Source: Thraustochytrium sp. TN22 (taxonomy: Eukaryota; Sar; Bigyra; Thraustochytrida; Thraustochytriidae). Taken from it: 64,000 nt of DNA. The stretch lies in contig JABLUY010000154.1 in the NCBI GenBank assembly GCA_013306675.1, positions 1 through 64,000 of the forward strand, given 5' to 3'. The translations under genes were made by a program, and so were the position numbers. Below the pieces are notes generated by a model that ran no database searches, had not been told where the DNA came from, and saw nothing but the letters and a program-made list of their open reading frames with translations. Positions within the stretch are counted from its first letter, which is position 1. Each line of letters starts with the position of its first letter. Positions 18,083 through 26,911 of the stretch are shown in pieces.

Positions 18083-19345
18083 TTAGTGGCCAAGCGCAGG
18101 GCCCACGGAAGGTCTGCGCCCACGCTGCTGCTTGGGCAAGATGCGGCGGTCCTTGGCCGCGAGCTTCTTGCGACGCTTCTCCAGGAATTTGTCGAGCTTG
18201 CCCTTGCTCTGCAGGTCCTCGTAGCGCTTCTGCAGCTCCAGCTTGCGCACCTCCGAGTCCTTGACGAAAAACGCCTTCTTGCCGCGCGCCACCTTCTCGC
18301 GCTCCTGCGTCTTGAGCTGGTTCTTGATGTCGCGCCGCGAGCGCTCGCGATCTTCCCGCGCGCGGTCCTGCTGCAGCTGCGTCAGCTTGGCCGCGGCCTC
18401 GTTGCGTTCCTCCTCCGTCATGAGGCGATGCTTGCTGCGCTTGCGCGCCGCCTTGCTCTTGCGCTGCAGCAGCCGGTCCGCCTTGAGCGCCTCATTGAGC
18501 TCCTCGATCTCGCGGTCGCGAATCTCCTTCAAAAATCCGTACCGGTACTCGATCACGTTCGCGTCCACGGCGCCCCCACGAATGTTCATGAAACGCGGGT
18601 CGCGGCGCTCCCGGTTCGCCACCTTGACCACGTGCCGAAACCGCGACACCTGGTGCTTGGCCGACACCTCCTGCGGCGCTGCGCTCTTACGCTTCACGCC
18701 GCTCGCAGCCTGCTCCGCCGCCGTCCCCGCCTCTGACTCCTGGTCCTCCAGAGACAGAGATCCTTCCAGCCATGCGTTGATGTACTGCGGGCCCGGCAGC
18801 TGCAGCGCCTTGTGCAGCGGCTGCCCGTTCAGCCCATCCTTCTTCAGCTTGGCCAGTTCCAGAAGTGGCATCTCGCGCAGCGTCGTGCGCAGCTCTTCCA
18901 GCACTTGCTGGCTCTCGTCCAGCTTTTCCTGCTCTTCTTCCTCGCTCGACTCCTCGTCCTCGTCCTCGTCTTGGTCTTCATTGTCGTCCGAGTCCTCGTC
19001 ATCAGCGTCCTCCTTCTCATCGCGCTTCTGGCGCTTGGATACATGCTCCTCATCGTCACTTTCGGGACGCACGCGACGCTGTGCACTCGCCTTCATGGCG
19101 CGCCGCATGCGCACGCGCTCGTCCTCGCTCACATCGTCATCATCGGAATCCTCGGACGATTCTTCCGCACGACCCGCGAGCCGCTTCGCGCTGGCCTTTT
19201 GAGCGCGCCGCATCCGCACAAGCTCGTCCTCGCTCCCGTCATCGTCATCGGAGTCTTCATCGGAGTCTTGCTCAGCCTGCGCTATGCGCCTCGTCGCGCC
19301 GGCCTTTTGAGCGCGCCGCAAACGCACAAGCTCGTCCTCGCTCTC

Positions 19346-19385
<40 letters not shown>

Positions 19386-19759
19386 TCCTGAACCGCGCGC
19401 CGCTTCGAGCTGGCCTTTTGCGCGCGCCTCATGCGCACGAGCTCGTCTTCGCTCTCGTCGTCACTCTGGTCATCGTCATCATCTTCACCCTCGCCTTCGC
19501 TCCCGCTGACCTCCTCCTCCCCGTCCTCATCCTCGTCGCTCTCCTCCTGCGCAGCCTTGGCACGGCGCACCTTGCTCTTCTCCGCCGCCGCGTCAATGAT
19601 GGCGTCCAGCCCGTCCACCTTTTCCTTGCGCGTCTTGGTCGCGCGCTTCATCTTGGCGAGCAGGTCGTCGCGGGCCTGGTCCATGGCCTCGGGCGTCTCC
19701 TCCCGCGCCGCCTCGGCCGCGGCCGGCCGCCTGCGCTTGGGGGCCGTGCGCGGGGGCAT
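18083..19759 (-). CDS. RRP36: RRP36-like rRNA-processing protein with an acidic repeat extension
   Basis: 558 residues. The C-terminal part (about 300-558) matches RRP36, a nucleolar SSU-processome factor needed for early 18S rRNA cleavages. HQVSRFRHVVKVANRERRDP with RFMNIRGG, then YRYGFLKEIRDREIEEL, a basic helical region, and EKVARGKKAFFVKDSEVRKL with KFLEKRRKKLAAKDRR give the family's signature order. Unlike the usual 250-350-aa protein it has a roughly 300-residue acidic N-terminal half with four repeats of SEDELVRMRRAQKAS (about residues 103, 140, 176, 211; spacing 35-37) between Asp/Ser/Glu runs. One Asp run is encoded by a CGT/GTC trinucleotide tract at about 19346-19386. The start MPPRTAPKRR gives a basic nucleolar-type N terminus. 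Confidence 0.85.
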
Positions 19760-20101
19760 GCCGGCGCCTGCCTGGCCGCTCCGCCGCCCTCGCGCGCGCC
19801 GCGCTCCGCCTCTGGCCGCCGCCGCGCTCGGGCCTCGCGGACTGGCTGGTGGCGGCGTAGACCCCGAACCGCCGCGCGCGGAACCGCCCCCGGCCCGTTG
19901 GCGAAACGGCCGCGCAGTCCGAGTCCTACTACTACGCGGTGGTGTCCGGGTTCCAGGGGTACCGGTACGACCACGAGCACCACCACTGGCAGTACCCGTA
20001 GTCTGGCGCTGCGTGGCGCGGCGCGGGCGCGGCCTGAGCGGGGCGTGCGAGGCGCGCGGCGGCGGCCGGCGCTGCTCCCGTGGCGGACGCGCGAGGCCGC
20101 C
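19760..20101. promoter_or_regulatory. Shared upstream region of RRP36 (-) and an SRPBCC gene (+)
   Basis: 342 bp between divergent starts, GC-rich, containing the near-palindrome GGGTACCGGTACGACC near 19957-19973. Dual promoter function is inferred from layout only. Confidence 0.4.
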
Positions 20102-20644
20102 ATGGCCGACAGGGAGGCCGCGACACAGGCGCGGTGGGCGCAGCGACGGCGCGAGCAGCTGCAACGCGAGGAGCCCCGCGGCTGCACGGAGATGAAGTTC
20201 GAGCGCGAGGTGGACGGCGAGCCGGAGGAGGTTGCGGAGATCTTCACGGAGGTGGTCTGGTGGGGCAACGGCATGCAGTCCTTGCCGCTGATTGGCTCCT
20301 GCCTGCCGCGCAGTAAGGTTGTGGCGCAAGGGGATGAAGATGGCGTCGGCGCGGTGCGCACGGTCTTCACCTACCTGCCGCTCGCCACGGAGCACGTCCT
20401 CGAGGTGGACCCTGCGCGACGCGTCGTGTATGAGGTGGTCAACGGGATGCCGTCGTCGTATCACCGCGGCATGGTCACCTTTACCTCCATCGGCAGTGGC
20501 AAGACGCGCGTCACGTGGACTGCGCGCACCAAGCCTTTTCGCTTCTGTGCCTGGCTCGTCTGGCTACTCACCAATTTTGGCTTGCCCGTCTCGCTGCGCT
20601 CGCTCGCCCAAGCCTGCAGGCGGCGTCACCTGCACCGCAGCTAG
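20102..20644 (+). CDS. SRPBCC-fold (START/polyketide-cyclase-like) protein 1
   Basis: 180 residues from a strong start (gccgccATGG). After a charged helix (ARWAQRRREQLQREEPRGC) the sequence follows the SRPBCC hydrophobic-ligand fold: first strand TEMKFEREVDGEPEEVAEIF, then a Trp-rich helix end TEVVWWGNGMQSLPLIGSC, GAVRTVFTYLPLATEHVLEV, RVVYEVVNGMPSSYHRGMV, TRVTWTARTKPF and a long hydrophobic C-terminal helix that would close the pocket. This protein group binds lipids or other hydrophobic molecules; no specific ligand can be deduced. The next gene is a tandem paralogue with the same layout. Confidence 0.7.
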   Translation: MADREAATQARWAQRRREQLQREEPRGCTEMKFEREVDGEPEEVAEIFTEVVWWGNGMQSLPLIGSCLPRSKVVAQGDEDGVGAVRTVFTYLPLATEHVLEVDPARRVVYEVVNGMPSSYHRGMVTFTSIGSGKTRVTWTARTKPFRFCAWLVWLLTNFGLPVSLRSLAQACRRRHLHRS

Positions 20645-20981
20645 CTAAGTTAGAGCTCTTAGCTCTGGACTAAAACGTAGTTTTCTTAGAGCATCTCTCC
20701 ATTTCCTTACAACGCTCAGGCTGTCTTGCAGCAGTGCAGTGGCGCGCATGCCATGTGTATGCATGCACAACTACGTGTGCATGAGCGTTTCCATTTCTTC
20801 CAGGACAACCCTAGTCCGCTAACAATGCCATATACACCTGGTAACGTGCAATGATTACCGAACGCAGAATAGGGTGGCGCTCCGCGCGCCTGCGTTGTAC
20901 CACTCCACGGCGCAAAGGCCGCAGAGCGACATCACTGAGCTCGGCACGCGCGCGAGGACCAGAGCTGCGGCGAAGACTCCG
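20645..20981. other. Spacer between tandem SRPBCC paralogues
   Basis: 337 bp. It begins with TAGCTAAGTTAGAGCTCTTAGCTC-like AT-richer sequence, which includes the inverted pair TTAGAGCTCTTA. No gene; it should hold the end of the first and promoter of the second paralogue. Confidence 0.4.
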
Positions 20982-21572
20982 ATGGCGGGGCGCGGCCAGG
21001 GCGAGGGCGAGGGCGAGGGCGGCGGCGAGGCGGAGGTGGAGGTGGACTGGGATGCGCGGCGGCGCGAGGAGCTGCAACGCGAGGAGCCCGAGGGCTGCTC
21101 CACGTTCAAGTTCCAGCGCGTCGTGGCCGGCTCGCCCGAGGAGGTCTCCAACCTCTTCATGGAGGTGGTCTGGTGGGGCGGTGGCATGCAGTCCTTCCCG
21201 GTGCTGGGGCCGCGCCAGCCCCCGAGCGGCGTGGTCAGACTTGGTGACGAGAACGGCCTTGGTGCCGTGCGCCTGAGCCCCACGGCGGAGAATCCAGTTG
21301 CCACGGAGCACATCTTAGTCATGGAGCCCGGCAGGCGCATTGTCTACGAGGTGGTCCAAGGGTTGCCCGTCTCGTACTACCGTGCCTCCGTCCTCTTCTC
21401 GGCGACGAGTGACGGCGCCTCGACGCGCGTGGTCTGGCACGTCCACGCGAAGATCCGCCGATTCAACTACCTCAAGATCTCGCTGCTGCTCAACTTCGGC
21501 GTGCCCACCTCGCTCCGCTCGCTGGCCCAGGCCTGCACAGCTCGGCAGCGTCTGGTCACCACCAGCTCCTGA
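20982..21572 (+). CDS. SRPBCC-fold (START/polyketide-cyclase-like) protein 2
   Basis: 196 residues starting at MAGRGQGEGE; the frame is open 36 residues further upstream. A Gly/Glu repeat (GEGEGEGGGEAEVEV) precedes the same domain as its neighbour: REELQREEPEGCSTFKFQ, EEVSNLFMEVVWWGGGMQSF, GAVRLSPTAENPVATEHIL, RIVYEVVQGLPVSYYRAS, TRVVWHVHAKIRRF and a C-terminal LLNFGVPTSLRSLAQAC shared with paralogue 1 (NFGLPVSLRSLAQAC). The pair clearly arose by tandem duplication. Differences are spread over the domain, so both copies look maintained. Ligand unknown. Confidence 0.7.
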   Translation: MAGRGQGEGEGEGGGEAEVEVDWDARRREELQREEPEGCSTFKFQRVVAGSPEEVSNLFMEVVWWGGGMQSFPVLGPRQPPSGVVRLGDENGLGAVRLSPTAENPVATEHILVMEPGRRIVYEVVQGLPVSYYRASVLFSATSDGASTRVVWHVHAKIRRFNYLKISLLLNFGVPTSLRSLAQACTARQRLVTTSS

Positions 21573-22444
21573 AAACAGCCAGTCATAGCTTCTATAGAAG
21601 TCAAGCAAGCTCGAGCTTCCTTTCGGGCTGATCAGCCTGGCAGCCAGCCAGATGAGATCAGCTGCCAGCAAAAGCAGCTGCCGCCAAGCAAACGAGCGAG
21701 CAGGCGTCACCACCAAAGAGCTCGCTCCCGCGCTGCACATCAGGCTCGCAACGTACGCCGTCTCCTTGCTCGCCGCGACCGCGACCGTGCTGCCAGCCAG
21801 CGCGCCGAGCTTCTCGGGGCTCGACGCGCCGCCTCGCACTTCCGGCGGACCGCTGGCAGCTGCGGTCCACGGCCTGCGGCCCGGACCCAGCCTGAGCCCG
21901 TGGCGCCTCCCCAGCTCGCATCGACTCAGGCCAGGCCAGGCGGCTCGAGCTCGGCTCGGAGCTCAGCTCCTCCTGCTGCTGCAGCGGCCTCGAGACCGAG
22001 CCGGAGGCGCGCTCGAGAAGCGGGAGGTGATCGCGAGGGAGACGCGCATGCCGTGGCAGCCGTGCACGCGCCCCGGGTCCAGCAGAAAAGGCCCATGGAG
22101 CCGATAGACCGTCTAGGGCGCGCGCCGGCGCGGCGAGCAGGTTGCAACTTGCAAAGTCGCAACTCCGCGGCTCCGCCGACGCCGCCGGCGACGCCTGGCG
22201 CCCGCGCGCGCGCGAGGCCCGGCCCGCGGCGCGGCCCGCCGGCGCCGCTCCCTCCTTCCCTCGCGCGAGGCGGGGCGAGAGCTTGGGCATCGAGCGAGGC
22301 GGCACGTGGCGGCGGCGCTGTGCACGGGGCCGCGCGCGCACAGCAGAGCGCTGGCGCGCGCGCGTCGGGGAGGGAGGCGCGGCGCGCGAGGGCGCGGCGC
22401 GCGAGGGCGCGGCGGCGTGGCAGGAGGCGGCGCAGTAGGAGAGA
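21573..22444. other. Spacer, no confident gene
   Basis: 872 bp upstream of the transporter gene. Several open frames exist on both strands but all are Arg/Ala/Pro-rich and look like composition artefacts. The last 300 bp are dominated by GCGCGC and two GCGCGCGAGGGCGCG units (about 22378-22412), probably a CpG-rich promoter region. Confidence 0.5.
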
Positions 22445-24847
22445 ATGCCGGAGGGTAAGGCCAGCGCCATGGTGGCGGCGGCCAGCATGGGCGAGGCGGA
22501 CGGGGCCGGGACGTCGGCGACGGACACCTCGCTGGACGCGATGCGCAGGAGGATCCTCCGACTGGCGAACTTCCAGCGCGGGTACATGTTTAAGATGCAG
22601 CGCATCCGGCCGCGGCGCGGCTACCAGGGGCGCGACGACGAGTTCGAGGTGACGACGGCGGAGGTGCATGCGTGCGTCAAGGCGTCGTACGCGGCACCGC
22701 AGTTCGCGGTGCTGGCGCTGTACATGCTGCTGGCGGTGCACGCGACGCTGCTGTACGAGTATTTGGGCGCGAAGCTGCAGTACCTGGCGTTCTTCACGGC
22801 GTTCGCGCGCAGCATCGACGTGTTCACAGACCCGATCATGAGCTGGATCTCGGACTCGACGCGCGGGCGGTGGGGCCGGCGTCTACCGTACATGCTGGGC
22901 GGCTGCTTGTTCTACGGCGTCGCCGTGATTTTGCTGTTGGGCGTGGGCGTCGTGGTGCCGCCTGATACGGGGAACGACTGCTTGTTGAACGGCACGGACG
23001 CCATGGGCGACCCGGTGTACGTGCTGAACGAGGAGGCGGAGGAGGCGGGATCGGACAACTTTTACGCCTACTGGTACGGCGCGACCTTTGTGTTCTTTTA
23101 CCTGTGCGACACGGTGTGCAACGTGCCGTACAACGCGCTCGGGCCGGAGCTGTCGGACTCGTCCGAGGCGCGCCAGGGCATCTATTTCGCGCAGAGCATT
23201 TTGGGCTTTCTCGGCACGCTCATCGGCGCCATCGCGCCACCGTTGCTGGAGGAGGCCGGCATGAGCAAGGAGCTCGCCTTCATGATCACGGGCAGCCTCT
23301 TCGCAGGCTACTACGTGCTGACGGCCGTCAACCTGGCTGCCAACGTGGCGGAGCGCGCCGAGGGCTACGAGGGCAAGGACTCGGTTCCGCTCGTGCCGTC
23401 GGCGCTGCGCAGCTTCGGCAACGCGCCCTTTCGCGTGCTGCTGGCCTCCTGGTTCATTGACTCCATCGGCTGGTACGCACTGGCATCGGTGCTGCCGTTC
23501 TACGTCAAGTACTATCTGCAGCCGTCCAAGGCCGGCATTGAGTTCATGACGGACGAGATTTTCCTGGGCTTTGCGCTCGGCGCGCTCTTCATCTCCGCCA
23601 TCATCGGCACGCCGTTTTGGGGCCTGGTGGCGCGCCATTTCGGCCGCTACCGCGCGTGGCTCGCGTACAACCTCTTCAACGGCCTGTCCAATGCGCTGTA
23701 CATTCTCGTGCAGCCCACGGACTGGAAGACGGCCATTGTCGTCACGGTCTTCAACGGCATCCCCTTCGGCGGCAAGTTCCTCAGCGACGCCAACCTGGCC
23801 GACACCATCGACTACGACGAGCTGTCCTCGGGCGCCGGCGAGCGCCGCGAGGCGCAGTTCACCGTCTTCTCTTCGCTCGTGCCCAAGCTGGTGGCGATCC
23901 CGGCGCAGGCGCTCCCGCTCGCGCTCATCAGCGCGCTCGGCTTCGTGCAGAGCCAGACGGTCTGCGCCGAGGATGGCACTTCCTCCATCGAGCCATCGGA
24001 GCAGACCGACACGGTCAAGCAGGCCATTCGGATCATCTTCGCCTTCTTTCCCACCTTCACCAACATTCTCTCCTTCGCCATCAAGCTGCGCTACCCGATC
24101 ACCACCTCCAAGGACCTGGCACTCATCTCCGCCGGCATCGCGCTGCACCAGCGCGGCATCGCGGCCGAGGACCCGCTCACCGGCGTGCTCCTCATGTCGC
24201 CCAAGGACCTGAGCGAGGAGGACAAGCGCTTCGGCACGCACTTTGACTACTTTTACGCCTCCGAGCAGCGCAAGATCTACCTCAATGGCATGCGCTCCGT
24301 CGTCCACAGCCTCGCCGGCCAGCTCTTCATGATTGGGGTGCTCGTGGCCTGCGCCACCTACGGCCTCATCGCCAACTGGGATCTGCTCGAGGACACCAGC
24401 TTGAGCTGGGTGCCTAGCTTCATTCAGGTTCTCCTCGGCATCTCGCTCATGCTCTGGGTCTTCACCTTTCTGCGCTTTCGCGAGGCGCTCTACCTCCAGA
24501 AGCACCCGCTCGATCGTGCCTTCATGCGCCGCTGGATCAAGAAGAGCCAGGGCCGCCTCTTCGACGACGACGACCCCTCCGACACGATGCAGAACCCGCT
24601 GCTCTCCGACCCCGAGCTCGTCCTGCGCAAGCTCCGCGACGAGGACGAAGACCCGGAGGCCAAGAAGGCCGCCGCGGGCTCCATCGAGGAGCGCCGCCGT
24701 CAGTTTCAGGGCAACACGCGCTCCTACCGCTCGCCCACGGGCTACATTGGGTCCACGCGCAACATGGTGCAGCACAACGAGGAAGAGCGCGAGCGCTTCA
24801 TCCGCCGCATCCTCTCCGATCGCTCGCTTGGCGAAGGCGAGATTTGA
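22445..24847 (+). CDS. GPH/MelB-type major facilitator transporter
   Basis: 800 residues, a multi-pass membrane protein of the glycoside-pentoside-hexuronide (MelB/MFSD2-like) branch. AFARSIDVFTDPIMSWISDS followed by TRGRWGRRLPYMLGG (about residues 119-155) is the branch signature D-x-x-x-DP-x-x-x-x-x-SD-x-T-x-x-x-W-GRR-x-P. The acidic residues in this helix usually coordinate the coupling cation. Further helices include LCDTVCNVPYNALGPELSD, SILGFLGTLIGAIAPPLLE and LAFMITGSLFAGYY, with about 12 in total. A cytosolic N terminus of about 90 residues and a C-terminal tail of about 125 residues (acidic, Arg-rich, with YRSPTG) extend the family core of about 450-500. Substrate unknown; sugars or lysolipids are typical. 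Confidence 0.8.
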   Translation: MPEGKASAMVAAASMGEADGAGTSATDTSLDAMRRRILRLANFQRGYMFKMQRIRPRRGYQGRDDEFEVTTAEVHACVKASYAAPQFAVLALYMLLAVHATLLYEYLGAKLQYLAFFTAFARSIDVFTDPIMSWISDSTRGRWGRRLPYMLGGCLFYGVAVILLLGVGVVVPPDTGNDCLLNGTDAMGDPVYVLNEEAEEAGSDNFYAYWYGATFVFFYLCDTVCNVPYNALGPELSDSSEARQGIYFAQSILGFLGTLIGAIAPPLLEEAGMSKELAFMITGSLFAGYYVLTAVNLAANVAERAEGYEGKDSVPLVPSALRSFGNAPFRVLLASWFIDSIGWYALASVLPFYVKYYLQPSKAGIEFMTDEIFLGFALGALFISAIIGTPFWGLVARHFGRYRAWLAYNLFNGLSNALYILVQPTDWKTAIVVTVFNGIPFGGKFLSDANLADTIDYDELSSGAGERREAQFTVFSSLVPKLVAIPAQALPLALISALGFVQSQTVCAEDGTSSIEPSEQTDTVKQAIRIIFAFFPTFTNILSFAIKLRYPITTSKDLALISAGIALHQRGIAAEDPLTGVLLMSPKDLSEEDKRFGTHFDYFYASEQRKIYLNGMRSVVHSLAGQLFMIGVLVACATYGLIANWDLLEDTSLSWVPSFIQVLLGISLMLWVFTFLRFREALYLQKHPLDRAFMRRWIKKSQGRLFDDDDPSDTMQNPLLSDPELVLRKLRDEDEDPEAKKAAAGSIEERRRQFQGNTRSYRSPTGYIGSTRNMVQHNEEERERFIRRILSDRSLGEGEI

Positions 24848-24947
24848 TCACGTGCAAGCACCTAGGCTACGAGAGGTTTCTATTTTCGTGTTCAAGTTGT
24901 TGGCCCCGCTCGATCCTCCCCCCCCATGGATGGATGGGCCTTTAACG

Positions 24948-25012
24948 CGAGTTTGATTTTGAAATTCGAAATTCGAATCTCAATCTCCATCTGATTGATT
25001 TACAAATCTTGA
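24948..25012. promoter_or_regulatory. AT-rich island upstream of the 275-aa gene
   Basis: GATTTTGAAATTCGAAATTC followed by CAATC/GATTGATT repeats, ending about 78 bp before the chosen start codon. It shares the AAATTCGAA core with 8458 and 15669. Confidence 0.4.
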
Positions 25013-25089
25013 ACTCGCAAGAGCACGTCAAGCGCAAGACGCTCGCTCGCCCCAGATCACGGCCCCGCATGCTCTTGTCTGCGCCTACG

Positions 25090-25917
25090 ATGGACGAGCG
25101 CGCGTGGTTCGCGCTGCTTGACCTCAACGTCGCGTCGTTCGGCTACGGCGCGCCGGGTCACCACCGGCTGGACACCTTGGCCGAGGCATCCGTGGCGGCC
25201 TGGGACATGCGCGTGCAGCAGCCGCCGCGCGCCGTGGCGCAGGCCACGGAGTCGCCCACGAGGCTGCTGGTGGCGCTGCGCGGCGCCAGCGATGCGGTCT
25301 CGGACCGCGACCTGGTGACGATGGACCGCGAGAGCGAATTTGCGTCAAAGGTGGACAAACTCGCCAAGCGCGGCGTGCTGAGCGCGGAGGCCATGCCGGA
25401 GCCGCTACCCGCGGCCACGACGTCCGACTGCGCCTCGAAGGACGACCTCCTGGAGATCGCGCGCGTGCTGGAATCGCTCTCCAAGCCTGCGCTCAGGATC
25501 AACTTGAAGATCAACAAGGGCCCGACAGTGGCCAAGAAGACCGCAAGGAAGCGCACCACCTCGCCTACGGCCACCTCGCCCACGTCCGAGTCGGAGTCGC
25601 CCTCCAAGCGGTTCAGGCTGCGCGTCACCACAGCCTGGAACGCGGACGCCTCTCACAGTCAAGCCGCCGTCGCGGGCCACCGCGGCCGCACCTCCTCCGA
25701 GTCCCGGGCAGGCTCGCCGCGCTCCGCCTCGCATGACAAGGAAAACTCGCGCGCCGCCGCCAGCCCGAGCGCGGCGCCAGCTGCCCTCACAGTCAGGCTG
25801 AAGAAGGCTTCGATCGCCGCTTCGGGCGCCGGAACCGCCGCCACCACGGCGGCCTCTTCGGCGGCCACCACTGCCAGTGGCAGCCCCGGCGGTCTTTTCT
25901 CGTCGCTGCGCATCTGA
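25090..25917 (+). CDS. Uncharacterised Ser/Ala-rich, basic, probably nuclear protein
   Basis: 275 residues starting at MDERAWFALLDLNV (27 further residues are open upstream). Residues 1-60 look ordered (WFALLDLNVASFGYG; HHRLDTLAEASVAAWDMR). Residues about 100-155 contain a predicted helix (SKDDLLEIARVLESLS) and RINLKINKGPTVAKKTARKR, a basic stretch resembling a nuclear signal. The remainder is disordered and rich in Ser, Thr, Ala with SP sites and a KEN-like DKENS at about residue 219. It ends in GGLFSSLRI. No known domain recognised. Confidence 0.55.
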   Translation: MDERAWFALLDLNVASFGYGAPGHHRLDTLAEASVAAWDMRVQQPPRAVAQATESPTRLLVALRGASDAVSDRDLVTMDRESEFASKVDKLAKRGVLSAEAMPEPLPAATTSDCASKDDLLEIARVLESLSKPALRINLKINKGPTVAKKTARKRTTSPTATSPTSESESPSKRFRLRVTTAWNADASHSQAAVAGHRGRTSSESRAGSPRSASHDKENSRAAASPSAAPAALTVRLKKASIAASGAGTAATTAASSAATTASGSPGGLFSSLRI

Positions 25918-26911
25918 GCCAGATCTGAGGAAGCAGAAGCCCCGGCGATTGCGAGGGTTTCTCCGACAACCCGCCCTCCACTGCGTCTGCAGCGCCAGTG
26001 GTGGCCTCCCTTATGGCCCTCTGGGGGAATCCCTCGCAAATCCCCCCTCGTGCTGGAGACCTTGGAAAACGTCGTTCCCCACGGAGAAACACGCGGCGCG
26101 CTCCTCCAGGAGGACGTATCCACCGCTGCGGGCGAGCAGTCGCGGGTGGCGCTGCGCGAGCGTTGCGTGCAGAGGCGGCAGAGGCCGCAGTGCTGGCGAC
26201 CGTCCATTCCACGCCCAGCCACTCATCGCCCCGATCGATCGGATACGTGGCGCCGCCTGCTTGGCGGCGAGACAGACCCTGAAGGCGCGGCTCTGCGGTC
26301 GAGGTACGTGCAGCGACGGCGGTGGGCGGCGGCGGCGGCGGCGCTGCGAGCGGGCGAGCGGGCGGGCGAGAGGCTGAGACGCGCCGCGGCGCTCCCAGCC
26401 GCTGGGCCGGCCCGCGACGCGCCGGCGGCGGTGATGAGGGAGGGCTCGGGCTGGCCGCTCATGGCGGCGGCAGCTGGCGGGTGGCCGGCCGCGCCAGCTG
26501 GCTGGCTGGCTGGCTAGCTTGCGAAGGCGGGCGTGCTCCTCGCTCTCGGCGGCGGCGGCGGCGGCAGCGGCGGCAGCGGCGGTGCCTTGCGTGAGCAAGG
26601 TTCATCACGGTGCCGCGCCGCGACAGGGCGTGCCGCTGCGAGAGGCGAATCTTGCGGAAATCCGCGCTCGAGCGAGCGAGGAGTGGTCCAGCCAGTCAAC
26701 GTCGGGAAAAGTCGGCCACGGCCGGGTTTTCCTATCTCGTGGACTGCACGGAAGAGGGACCGAGTCAGAGAAGAGAAGGGAAGGGAAGGAAAGAGAAGGC
26801 AGCGCGCAAGGCGAGACTGAGAGACTGACGGATTGACGTGGCGATCAACAGGCAGAGGCAGGGAGAGGCGGTGCAGTAGAGCCCTCGGGCTCTTTCACAA
26901 GCGAAGGCAAG
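25918..26911. other. Upstream region of eEF2, no gene seen
   Basis: About 1 kb. GGCGGC and GGCTGGCT runs occur near 26319-26345 and 26503-26515, followed by a purine-rich block GAAGAGAAGGGAAGGGAAGG (26769-26789). The last 35 bp carry a perfect hairpin. It should contain a strong promoter given the gene downstream, but no TATA-like element stands out. Confidence 0.5.
26878..26893. promoter_or_regulatory. Perfect 7-bp hairpin in the probable eEF2 5' leader
   Basis: AGAGCCC-TC-GGGCTCT forms a perfect 7-bp stem with a 2-nt loop in DNA terms (a larger loop in RNA), 18 nt before the start codon. It may be a translational control element or chance. Confidence 0.35.
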
